Below are positions 1 through 10,900 of a stretch of DNA of 30,660 nt, piece after piece (within the stretch, counting starts at the first letter, position 1; every line of letters begins with the position of its first letter). The position numbers were made by a program, and so were the translations under genes. The notes under the pieces are model-generated. The model had not been told where the DNA came from, did no database searches, and was given only the letters and a program-made list of their open reading frames with translations. The stretch lies in contig JAHBMJ010001454.1 in the NCBI GenBank assembly GCA_018398765.1, positions 1 to 30,660 on the forward strand. The letters are read 5' to 3'. Source of the stretch: Chromera velia. Its lineage: Eukaryota > Sar > Chromeraceae.

Positions 1-205
1 CACCCACCCGAGATGATCAGGACGCAGTAGGTAGGCATGATGAATCTGAAGCCCACGAAGCCGATCCAGAAGATCAACAGAATGAAGATGGAAGAGCAGA
101 TACGGTACCTGCAAGTCAATAGAGATATTAATAAGAAGAACACGAAGATATGCGGACAGATGCAGGGATACATGGCAGCACCAGGTACACCCGAGGAAAA
201 ATACA

Positions 206-274
<69 letters not shown>

Positions 275-3200
275 GAAGATGCAACAAAAGACCACAAGAA
301 GCGAGCAAGAAGATAGGTGCGATCCTCGGATGGACCACAGAAAAGTAAGTCAGGTGGAATGGAAACTGTATGCAAACGAACTACATGTGGGTGACAATTC
401 TCGCCCCTCAACTATCAGCATCGCAGTCCCTGCTCACTCGTATGACGTGTACCTCCTCTTTTCTGCAATGTCTGATGCTCTTCTCTTTCTGATACAGGCT
501 GTGACTTTGTTTTGGAATCTTCCGGCAGATACTCGAGTTTCCCCTCTCACCCAAAAAATTCACTCATTCACTCACTCACTCACTCACTCACTCACTGACA
601 TGATGTAGGCCTCGACTCTTCTGTAGATCTGTCTGGAGAGCATGATGGCAGTCACTATAGTCCTCAGGCCGGGCTCCAGAAGTGCGATGTCTGCAGCGCT
701 CTTGGCTGCCTCTGTGGCACCAGCGACGGCAATACCGACAGTGGAGAGCTTGAGGGCGGGTGCGTCGTTGACTCCGTCTCCCGTCATGCCAATCAGGTCT
801 CCGTGCTTCATCAGAGCCTCCACGACCTTGAACTTGTGCTCGGGGTACACTCCTGCGACCAGTAGATGTGCACATGCAGACGTTTTATTCATGTGTTATG
901 TTATATATTATACGGAGTGGATGTTTGTGAGGCTATTTTGTACCATGGAAGCCAAGAGGAACGAAGAGAAAGCGGACAAAGGGGACTGGAGTGGTCCCCT
1001 TTCCCTTGTTTCTTGCTTTTCTCTTTCTCTTCTTTCCTTTTCCCTTTGTTTTTTATCGTGGAAAGCGAGACGAAGCAACATCTCTGTGGGTGAGGGAAAA
1101 GTTGAGTCAAAGAGTAGGCAATGACACGTCATATATCCATGACCATGAGAAGACGTTTTCCTAAGGAAGGCTTGTAAGCAAAAGATGTTTTGGGAATACG
1201 CTGAGCCGACTCAGTGGAAAAAGTGTACAAGCTGACCGGCAAATCCGTTGACAGATCTGCAGAACTCGGTGAAGTTGGCGCAGTTCATGAAAGGAGTAGT
1301 CTCTGTGGGGATCTTCCAGACGTCCTGACCACAGATGTTGATGCCCATGCCCAGCATCTTGGCAGTCTCGATGGCAATTGCCTGCTGGTCTCCAGTAACC
1401 ATCTTGACTTCCACTCCCAGGGATCTGCACACACAAAATTTTCATGCGTACTACTTCTGCACTCGGACACATATAAAAGCTCAACAGTAATTGTGAGCTA
1501 CACTGATACGAATTGACAGTCTGGTTGACTTTCACTCCTCAACTCATACTCCTCGACGGCTTACTTTGCCTGTGAGCTATGCAGTCAGAGCAGAAACGAA
1601 GCAGAAAACTCAAATGAAGACGATGTCGATTTTCTCCACCGTGTCACTAAAAGAAGGATATGGGATTTTATAAATAAATGACTTTCTGAGTACTACGAGA
1701 AGCAAGTCGAGCTACCTGGCGAGGTCGATGGTTTCCTTGGTGTCGTCACGGGGAGGGTCAAAGAGGGAGATGTACCCGATCAGCTTGCACACGCCGACGT
1801 CGTGGACGTCCTGGGGGTCGACTGCGGGGGTGGTCTCGATGGCAACTCCGAGAGTTCGGAGTCCTCTGGAGGCTCTCTCGTTGATCAGCGCGTCCTGTCT
1901 GTCGTGGTCCTCCTTGTCGTTGGCGGTGATTTGACAGATGATGTGTGGGGCGCCCTTGAGTACACGGATCTTGTTGCCCATGGGGTCGGTGCAGGTGGCA
2001 ATCACCTGAAGTCACACATTGAAAATGGAGGGAGTGGAATTGTGTAGAGTAGGTGCACATGCACAGATGCAGTGCAGCAAAAGGTGAGCAGTTCAAAAGG
2101 AAAGTTCCCCCCAGTGAGAAAAGGCAAAAGAGGGGACGGGACCGAAGAGAACAAAAACAGGTACACAAAAGAGTCGATCAGAGCGCCAAGCAAGAAAGAA
2201 AGTTGAGAGTGTAGAAGCGATACAATCCGACAGAGGCGCAGAAACGGTTTCGTACGATACTGTCAGCACTGTGCATGCATGCATGCATGCAGGAAAGACT
2301 CTGTCTGTGTACCTGCATTTCTATTGGCCTATCAGACGCCCCCCCCCCTTCATCCATCAACTAACTGACCTTTTTGTTGACAGGGTCGAATGGGACGACG
2401 TCGAGCTTCTTGTACTGGTTTGCCTTCTTCATGTCTGCTGCCTGTGTGATGGCTTTGTCGATGGGTTCGGGGTGTTCGGTGTTCGAGGCCAGAGCTGCGT
2501 ACACAAGCACCTGCAGCAGGCAGCAGGAGGGAGAACAATGAATTCGTATAAGCGAGATCGAATTTTCCAGTGAAGAAAAGTTGGATTGAACAATCGCCTA
2601 TCCTCCCAATGCAATGCGCCCTTCCTGGTAGAGCGGCCTGCCTCTACAAGGCCCTCGAGGGGTGCGCAGATCGAACAATGGGGCAGCAGATGTACGCGGA
2701 TAGACAGGTCGAAAGAGATAGATAGATAGAAAGAGAGAGACTGACGTCCTCGTTTGTGTATCCAGGTTCCGGTGCGATTTCCTTCTTATTCAACTCGAGG
2801 ATGTTCTTCGTGAGGGTTCCTGTCTTGTCAGAGCAGAGAATCTCCATTCCTGCCATCTCCTCGATGGCAGACAGACGCTGCACGAGGGCATTCTCCTTCG
2901 CGATCTCTTTTGATCCCACCGCCAGGACTGCACGCACACAGACACGCGTCCAACCATTTCTTTTCGCATGAACACATGACTCCATGAACAACAGAGAAGC
3001 AAGGGGGGCGGGGAGATGGAAAAGCAAAGAAAAAAGACAATCAGACGGAGCCGACTCTCTCTCCACTCTCTCCTCGCTGGCCCTCTCGATCGCCTCTTTG
3101 CATTCCCTCCAGAATCCCTTATAGACGCCTCCACAGCGCTTTATTTTGCGCTTTCTGGTCACTTACCGGCAGCAGTCACGACCGGCATTGCTGCAGGAAT

Positions 3201-6200
3201 AACCGAGGAGAGGAGGGCGAAGGCGTACTTGAGGGAGACTCCCCAAGACTCCCCACTCGCAAAGCCGTTTTCGTAGTGAAGTTTCACGAACAGAAGAATA
3301 ATGCAGAAGACGCTGCCGGTGATGGTGATGATGCTGCAATGGTCGCAAACACCGAAAATCGATAGTCAATAAGTAGAAGAAGAGAGAAGCTGGAAATCGA
3401 GATACAAATGTGGATTGGCATGATGCTGCAGCGCTCGTACACAGAGGCACGCTAGGAAGAAACACAGGAAGGAGAGAAACGAAGGAGCTCTCAGGCCGGT
3501 CGGTAGCAGATCCGGGAGAAGCGAATGAATGGATGAGGGACGAGAGACAGAGCTCGTACTGAGAAAATCAACGCACTGGCTGGCGCGGTGTCCTACCACA
3601 ATTGACTGCCTGCCTGCTTGCTGGTTCTCTACAAAGAACAAAAAGAACTGACTTGGCTGCCTTCTTGAGGACCATGCGGAGATGTCCTTGGGGCTGCGTG
3701 AATGAAGGTAGGGAGTGAGGAATTGGAGTGAAACAGGCAGGGGATATCATATCAATCTGTACCGCTCGCTCTATGCATTCGCTCACAAACACAAGTGTGC
3801 AAGCACGCACACACCCGAGAGAGAGAAAGAGAAATACTTGCACCACTCATACACACGCTTACTGAAAACTGATCACACAACACCAGCAGAGACTGCATCG
3901 TACTGCAGTGAGCAAAGAAGAGCACAGAAAGACGGGATGCTAAGAGAGACCGAAGGAGACATAGGTGCTGGGCGCCGACAAGCGAAATTCGTCCGGTAAA
4001 GCAGACAGTGTCAAGGACTGTCTCCCAATTGAACAACTCTTTTTTCCTCTTCTGCTTCTAGTGTCTGCTTCGCCTGCCCCCCTACCTGTGCTTGTCCGAG
4101 GAGGGCGATGGTCTTTCCGAAGAACGAGTTCTCTCCGATGGCAGTCACCACCATGTCCAGTTCTCCCTTCTGGACGACAGCACCCGAGAGGAGCTCGTCG
4201 CCTGGGTGCTTTGTGACAGGGAGGGATTCACCTGAAAGGAAGGAAGGAAGGAAGGAAGGAAGGTGACATGCATGACGGAGGAGACGTTCTCTCAAAGGGA
4301 GAACATGAGCACATTTGGGAATGTTGCGCTGTCATGCTCAAAGTGAAAGAACGATCAGTCGCCTCAGTGACCAATTCCTCCTTCCTGGTGACCCCTTTGA
4401 TGGACAAGCTGTTTAGTCTACATGCCCAATTACAGCAAAGACCAAAGAGAAGAATAGAGAGAATCAACACGAAGAATAACTGAGAGAGAAACACGCGCGC
4501 ACACTGAGAGAAACGGAGAAAGACGCAGACTAACCAGTGAGTGCGGCTTCATCCACAGAGAGGGGCTGGCCAGGTCCGAGCACCTTTCCGTCTGCAAACA
4601 CGGATATATGCGTATGTATATATATTTACACACACACACACACACACATGTGCATGCATGCACACTTCACACGGAGAAACGCAGAGACTGCATGCTCACA
4701 CGAACGCGTGCACACGCTTGCGGCGCAGCAAGAAGATGACAGGCAGGCAGGTCGACCTTGACTTCACCAATTCCTTCCTTCCGAGGGAGAAGGGAATGTG
4801 TGAATGGACAGAGGAATAAAAAGGAGCGTCCAACGCGAGGCTGGAACAAGTGTCTGTACATTCATCAAGAAGCACCCACCCACCCACCCACCCACCCACC
4901 AGCAGGGATAATGGTTCCTGCACGGAGAATGCACACGTCTCCGGGGACGAGCTCGCGAACCTTCACCTGTTGGAGCTGCCCGTTTCGGCGGCACGCGCAC
5001 TCGGGAGTGCTGCAAAAGAAAGAAGAGAAGGCAGTCGTGACACAACAATCAAACCGTTGGGGACATACACATACAAGTGCTGCTCCAACCAAGACAATGC
5101 AAGGCCAGATACCCGAACGCAAGACAAGACAAGAGAAGAGACAGAAAAACAAGACAAGACAAGAAGAAGATCTAGCACTGTATGGTCAGGGTGGAAAAAG
5201 AACGAACAGAAGAATGCCTGACTGCCTCATTTCTCACGACTCACTTACCTCAATGCCTTGACTGCCTTGAGGGCACTCGCAGCCTGAGCGTCAGACATGT
5301 GAGAGGCAAACACGGTCAGATGAAGAACGAAGTTCACCACTCCGAACGACATCCAGTCCCTAGTTCCTGCATTGAACCACGCACAGGTGCAAAATGCATG
5401 AGCGCAGATCAACAACTCTTCTCTTCGTAATGACACTCATGGCGCAGCATTTCGTTTAGGCCAAGACGAAAGAAGAGCAATTCGGTGTATCCAACGATTG
5501 AGTCCCGTGTCCCTTCTCGTGAGGAACACAGCAGCTCTCCGTGTGTGGATGTCTGAGTGACCCAACACACGCACAGTGGCCCACCCCTCTCCTTCTGGCT
5601 GACCACCAACCACCTCGTCGCTTCATCTCTCCCTTGCGATGCGAAAGGGACCGTCGGATGGGCAGACTGACTCATCTATTCCATCAGGCTGGATCCGTCT
5701 ACATGACCATGCAGCCGGTGTGTCTGACCTGCTCGTCTGTCTGACCTACCACAGACTCTGCCTGAAAGAGAGCTGCTTCCAGCAGAAAAATGGCAGGATT
5801 GGCTGACAACTGTGTGTATCAATCAATAAGCTGTTAAAGTGCCGCCAGACCGACGAATGCATGGGGCACGCATGCATTCTTGATCGAGATGGACTCACTG
5901 TTTCCATTTTCGTCTGTATCCTCGACAGCAACGGCCAGGATCATCGTGGCGATAAGAATGAAGGGGGTAGACCCGATATACCTCTTCAGGTATACTATCC
6001 ACCACGCGGTTTCTTTTGCCACCACCTCATTGTACCCGTACTGGGCTCTCTGCTTTTCCACCTGAGCATCCGTGAGCCCTCTGTTCTCCGGATTCTCCCC
6101 AACGGGGACCGTTTCGGTCCTGCAGGAAGAAGGGACGCAGAAGGTGGGACTTCGGGTATAAGAGAGATGGAGATGGCAGTAAGACGCAAAGGGGAAGAGC

Positions 6201-6226
6201 ACTCACTTGACTTCAGCGGACGCCAT
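1..6226 (-). CDS. P3A-type plasma-membrane H+-transporting ATPase (3' end beyond the window)
   Basis: This is a proton-pumping P-type ATPase that would energise the plasma membrane by forming an aspartyl-phosphate. I see 14 exons: 6207-6226, 5899-6119, 5249-5366, 4900-5009, 4535-4591, 4086-4231, 3653-3693, 3167-3333, 2746-2927, 2370-2510, 1716-2005, 1237-1424, 600-852 and 108 down to about 8. Phases agree at every junction, giving about 678 residues. Visible motifs are TGES (175-178), the M4 sequence PAAMP (284-288), phosphorylation site DKTGT (D327), nucleotide-binding KGAP (418-421), TGD (508-510) and hinge GDGVND (585-590). A short M1-M2 spacing and no heavy-metal domain fit P3A rather than P1B or P2. 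The start MASAEVK is the first in-frame ATG before the exon 2 acceptor. The last visible exon ends in M6; a GTGGGT at 7-2 may be the next donor. P3A pumps are usually 850-1000 residues, so about a quarter is missing. The exact ion is inferred from family. Confidence 0.88.
208..270. repeat. (CA)n-(GA)n compound microsatellite in ATPase intron 13
   Basis: About 16 CA units run directly into about 15 GA units. The array lies inside the intron between the exons ending at 600 and starting at 108. The ORFs that cross it owe their H-T and R-E runs to the repeat and are not genes. Confidence 0.95.
561..599 (-). repeat. (GTGA)n microsatellite starting at the donor of ATPase intron 13
   Basis: Read on the minus strand, exon 13 ends at 600 and the intron opens GTCAGT, followed at once by about seven tandem GTGA units. 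Each unit recreates a GTGAGT-like donor. The true donor is set by frame: two leftover bases plus G restore the Met before YRICSS in the next exon. Confidence 0.85.
4236..4262. repeat. (GGAA)n microsatellite serving as a pyrimidine tract
   Basis: On the gene's minus strand this reads (CCTT)n and ends in TTTCAG at 4232, the acceptor of ATPase intron 5. The splice completes the TGES motif, so this repeat sits where the polypyrimidine tract must be. Confidence 0.85.
4625..4650. repeat. (TA)n-(CA)n microsatellite in ATPase intron 4
   Basis: A short alternating TATATA stretch leads into about ten CA units within the intron between the exons at 4900 and 4591. Confidence 0.8.
4873..4899 (-). repeat. 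(GTGG)n microsatellite starting at the donor of ATPase intron 4
   Basis: Exon 4 ends at 4900, in the codon for A/D of the IIPAD motif. The intron begins GTGGGT and continues as six or so GTGG units. Several identical GTGGGT donors lie 4 bp apart; only the first keeps the frame into the exon that encodes DGKVLGPG. Confidence 0.85.
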
Positions 6227-7968
6227 GTCGCTCCAGCTGTTGTGCCTGCTTTCCTTCGACAGGCTATGTGCAGGCGGGTGAGAAACAACAACAGGATAAG
6301 TTGAGGTTTCTCTCGAATCGTTTCGTTTTTTTCAGACCTCCTGATGCAGTGAAAGAGTCAGCTTTCAATACTTGCAGGGGGAGTCAATGACATGCAAGGA
6401 ATAGACGGCTGAAGTCAACAGCTAGAGCATCTCGAACTTCTTGCCACGTATACTGTTTGAGAGATTTTGAGAGGCGTGCATATCGCTGTCTCAGAGGGCA
6501 GCTCCGACAGTAGCAGATGCGCATTTTAGGTGTGTGTGTCACGCACGCGTGCATGGAGCGCCGAGCCGATTTTCGGCATCCCGGAAAGACAGACTTTTTT
6601 CGCTTTCAGGGACCATGCATTTTCCGGATCCTCGTACGCGAGGCGCGAATGCATGAGGCCGGCGCGATACTCTCGCCAGGCTCTCTAGAGCGGCCATTTT
6701 TAGCACCGCGGCTGCGCCGTGGTTCCCTCCAGGCCCCTCCGCGGCGGCGCCCCCTCCCATTTGGGACATGGCCCCATACACCGTCAAAACGGTTTTTTCT
6801 GCGCGCCGCAGGCGCCACAAAATTTTTTTTAAGGTGTTTCAATGATAAATTTGATCAATTGCTGATCAATTTGGTTCAACTTACCTCAGAAAAGGTAAAG
6901 ACCGGAACAATCACGCCGCGGTTCCCCCCTTTCTTCAAGGTTTTACAACCGCGGCGCGCCGCGGTGCGCCCTTCGGGCGCTCCGCGGCGCTTGGTGCCGC
7001 TCCGCGGCACCGCGGCGTTTGACCGTGCGGTGTCTAGAAAGCCTGACTCTCGCCACTGAAGCCGCTCGGCAAATTTAGTGCAAAACTGAGAAGGATTTCA
7101 GAAGGAAGGCCAGGGTGTATTAATGAAACAGCGAGGAAGATCCAAGCAGCGTCGAACTCCTTCGTTCCCGCTCTTGAATGAATTTCAAACTCCCTGTGTA
7201 AGCATCGGCAAACCGTTTGATCTCTCAGCTGAGACTGCTCGGAGAGAGATCGTGTCTGTATCAGCTTCCGTTGTTTCTTTGCAATCGAACGCGGAAACCT
7301 CTTTTGTTCTTCCAGTGCGATCATCTTGATCTGACGAGTGCTGGTCTGAAGTCATTGCGTCACGCCGCAGGGCAGTCCTCGATCGCCTCGTGACTTTGGA
7401 CGAGATCCAAAACGTCAGTGCCGAGCCGCGAAGAAGGAGGTCAGGTCAGGTGATACGATTTGGGCTCAGGTTCCAGATCGAAGGTGTGCATTGCCTTTAT
7501 CCTTCTCTCATCGTCGTAGACTCTTGGATTCATCGCTTTCCCTGCGCAGCATTCAAGTGATCAGAAATATGTGGTTGCTCTGTCTGCACATATCTGATGA
7601 CTTCAATATTGTATCGGTAGTATCAGTCTGTCCACTCATCTGTTTCTCAACAGTTGGAAATGCTGATCGACACTTTGCTTGCACTTTCAGTCGTCGAGAC
7701 TTCTACCTTTTTGATTGTTGTTTGTTTCAATCTCACAACCGCTGTTTCTTCCCCTGCACTCCACTCAATCAGGAAGATCAGATCTTCTGTTCCCGTCTCG
7801 TCTCCCAGAACCTAAGTGTGGACCTTGTTTTCTTGCAGCCTGGAAGGAGAGAGGAACGGCACCCCTCCAGGCTTTTTCTCTGTGCCCCTTCCTTTCTGAG
7901 AAGGGACAGGAAGGGAGGGGAGTCAGATCTTAGAAGGGGAAAAGGAAGTAAGAAGACAGAGAGGCACG
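6227..7968. other. Divergent intergenic region between the ATPase and the myosin
   Basis: This 1.7 kb separates two start codons pointing away from each other (6226 minus, 7969 plus), so it should hold both promoters and both 5' UTRs. I cannot place a promoter element. On the minus strand CTGAG/GTAAGTT near 6885 is a strong donor, and a pyrimidine-rich stretch ending CATAG near 6263 could be its acceptor, so a 5'-UTR intron in the ATPase is possible. The long ORF at 6517-7059 is compositionally odd (Arg/Pro-rich, GC hairpins) and I do not believe it is coding. From about 7060 to 7968 I see nothing specific beyond pyrimidine-rich leader-like sequence. Confidence 0.6.
6956..7011. repeat. Two adjacent GC-rich hairpins
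   Basis: The first hairpin spans 6956-6990. Its outer arms are GCGCCGCGG and CCGCGGCGC (6956-6964, 6982-6990); after a single T/T mismatch come inner arms GCGCCC and GGGCGC around the loop TTC. The second spans 6993-7011, with arms GGTGCCGC and GCGGCACC around TCC. They stand out sharply from the AT-rich 6825-6890 sequence just upstream. Confidence 0.85.
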
Positions 7969-10900
7969 ATGGCGTCCTCCGACAAGTATGCGGTGGGCAC
8001 GTTGGTCTTTGTGGCCGACGAGGAAATGGTATGGAAGCCTGCCGAAATCATCGCAGTAGCAGGCAAGGAGATCACAGTACGGACAGAGGGTGATCAGGAG
8101 GAGAGGCAGGTGAACTCCGAAAAGGAGCCGTTGTACCTACGAAGTGCTGAGATCTTTTCCGCCGAGGGTCTTGTAGGTCTCGATGACTTGACACAACTTA
8201 TGCATTTACATGAGGCCGCACTTCTTGATTCTCTGAACACCCGCTTTGATGTCGACAAGATCTACACCTTCACCGGGCCCATTCTAATCGCAGTGAACCC
8301 CTTTAAGACCATTCCAGGATTGTATGAATTTGACACACTCAAAAGCTTCATTTCCCCCAAAGTCAGCAAAACACCACACGTCTTTGCGACGGCCAACGCT
8401 GCCTATCGGGCCCTTTGTGACACGACCAGGTGCGTTTTCTTTGCCTCATTCAATTTGTTTTGCTTCTTTTTCCTCTCTGCCCCCTTCCCTGGCTCTTGCC
8501 CTTGCATTTCTTTTTCGTTTTCACGGTCGCTTCCTCGTTCTCCGCCCGTTTTTTGTCTGATTCGAATTTTGGCGTCTTACGATCACCGCCCTTAGAATAG
8601 CTTTAGAGTTTTCCGGGCTTTCCTTGGGTCTTTCCTCGTCAATGAGTCAATGACCATTGAGTTCCTTTTCACTTGGACTCTGCTTTCACTTCTCCCTCTT
8701 CCTCTCTTCTGTTTCCTTCTGTGCAGGTCTCAGACGGTTCTGATCTCTGGCGAGTCAGGTGCGGGGAAGACAGAGTCGACGAAATTCGTCATGAAGTTCC
8801 TGGCATCTGCGGGAACTCCGGACGCAACCAGCCACAGCACTGTGGAAAAACAGGTCCGTTAGTCCATTTGTTTTTTTTTTTTTGGTTGGACAGGCATGGC
8901 GGGTCGAAACTGATCTGAAGAGATACAGAAGGTCCAAATCACGTAGAAGAGAAAAAAAACTGACTGACTGACTGACTGACTGACTGACTGACTGACTGAC
9001 TGACTGACTGAATGAATGAATGAATGAATGAATGGAAAAGGAAAGAATGAAGGAAGGAACCTCTTCTTTTCTGACCGCCTATCGATCTCTTCAGGTTCAT
9101 TCTCTTTCTTCATCTTCCTGTATCGTTCAGTCTGTCCGTCCGTCCGTCCGTCTGTCTGTCTGTCTGTCTGTCTGAGCATGTCTGTCAGTCTCCTTCGAAT
9201 ATCCCCTCGTCATTCCTGTCTGCATATTCTCTTGTGGTCTATCCATCCATGCTGCCTCATTATGTCCTTTGTGGATCTTTCAGGTCCTGGAGTCCAACCC
9301 TCTCCTGGAGGCCTTCGGGAACGCGCGGACTCTTCGGAACGACAACTCGTCGCGGTTCGGGAAATTCATCGAGCTCCAGTTCAAAACCGAAAAAGACTCG
9401 GAAGGTCTCGTCAACGGGCGGGTGTGTGGTGCCCGTATCCAGACGTATCTTTTGGAGAAGGTCCGTGTAGTGGACCAGCAAGAGGGGGAGAGGAATTTTC
9501 ACATCTTCTACCAACTCACGGCAGCTTTTGCAAGGGGGTGCAAAATAGAGGGGGGGAAGCGGTTGTTCACCACCCCCGCGGGGGACACACTTGACTTGAC
9601 GGCGTACAACTCGTTTGACGTTTTCAAATACCTCACCAAGAGCTCCTGTAGTGAACTCGACGGGGTAGACGACGTTGAGCAGTTCTCACGGACTGTCGGT
9701 GCGATGTCGACTGTGGGCATCTCTGCTGAGGAGCAGCAGTCGATTTTCAGGGTCGTTGCTGCCGTTTTGTTTCTCGGGAATGTGAACTTTGAGGCCCCCC
9801 CGGGCAACAGCGAGGCCTCGGAGGTTGTCGACTCGTGCGCGCCGTTCTTGAAAAGTGCGGCACAGATCCTGGAGGTTGACACACAGGCATTGGCGGAGGT
9901 GCTCACCATCCGCACAATCAGAACGAGAGGTGAGTTGTGCGCTGTGGTATGTCTCTGCGGCTGAAGGCGAGGGGTGAAGACTTTTATGGATTGACGCATG
10001 TGACATGTACTGATTGATGGGTGGATCGCGAGGGGCCATTTGATTTCTTGGAATATCCCAGATCCCCCCCCTTCGTGTCGTGTCTTTTCCCNNNNNNNNN
10101 NNNNNNNNNNNNNNNNNNNNNNNNNNNNNNCCCCGCTCGTTCGTACTTTTGTGAGGCATCTTTTGATCCAGCCTTCTTTGCCCTTTTGCACTTGGAGGCC
10201 CTGATCTTTCACTTCCATCACACTCCTTGTTTTGTCTTTTTTCCGTTTACAAACTATAAACGGCATGTATGTGTTGTTGGATGAATTAATATTCTCTCTA
10301 TGATCGCATGCAGGGGAAGTGTTCAAGAAGGCTCTGCTCGTGCACGAGGCCGACGAGACCAGAGACGCCCTTGCAAGGGCTCTGTACGGGACTCTGTTTC
10401 TCCGAGTGGTCCAGAGGACGAATCAGTCGATCGGGTATCTGAAGGAAGTGAAGCTCAACTGCGGTCAGTCAGTTAGTCAGACAACTTCCATGGGTCTGTA
10501 TGAGGTGCTGCAGGTGTCTGCACTCCTGTTTTGTTCTTATTGTTTCCTGGTGGCGCACCTGCTCCGTCAGTTCAGGTTGCTCGTTGTTTGAGGATGAAGC
10601 AGAAAGAACATCTTGGGCGGGGAAGAACAAGCCCTGACTGAAAGGATATCAGAGAGTGAAGTAGAGGAGTAGGCGAACAGCTGCAAATGGAGGACAGGTT
10701 GCAAGTGTGGAAAGACAGGGTAGTGAGGTCGTGCAGATTCGCTTCAAGAGCTTTTCTCTCTTTCATGTCGGTTGGCTTTCTTGCGCTCCGCTGTTTCTCT
10801 CATTCTTTTTCTCCCTTCTGCATGAGTGCTCGCTCAGGTGTGCTGGATATTTTCGGTTTCGAATGTTTCCAGTACAATTCGTTCGAACAGTTGTGCATCA

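Noticed and set aside
5750-5761. 12-nt micro-exon in ATPase intron 2 flanked by TTTCAG and GTAGGT
   Set aside because: Frame would be kept either way, but direct joining of the exons at 5899 and 5366 already gives the expected M1-M2 spacing.
6879-7011. Possible U1-like snRNA (ACTTACCT, then a loop with ATCACG, then stems)
   Set aside because: There is no Sm-site-like AATTTGTGG between the stems and no loop resembling the U1A site. The ACTTACCT is as easily the complement of a donor on the minus strand.
6517-7059. ORF of 180 codons on the plus strand
   Set aside because: It runs through GC hairpins and an AT-rich stretch, is Arg/Pro-rich with no recognisable domain, and lies in the divergent promoter.
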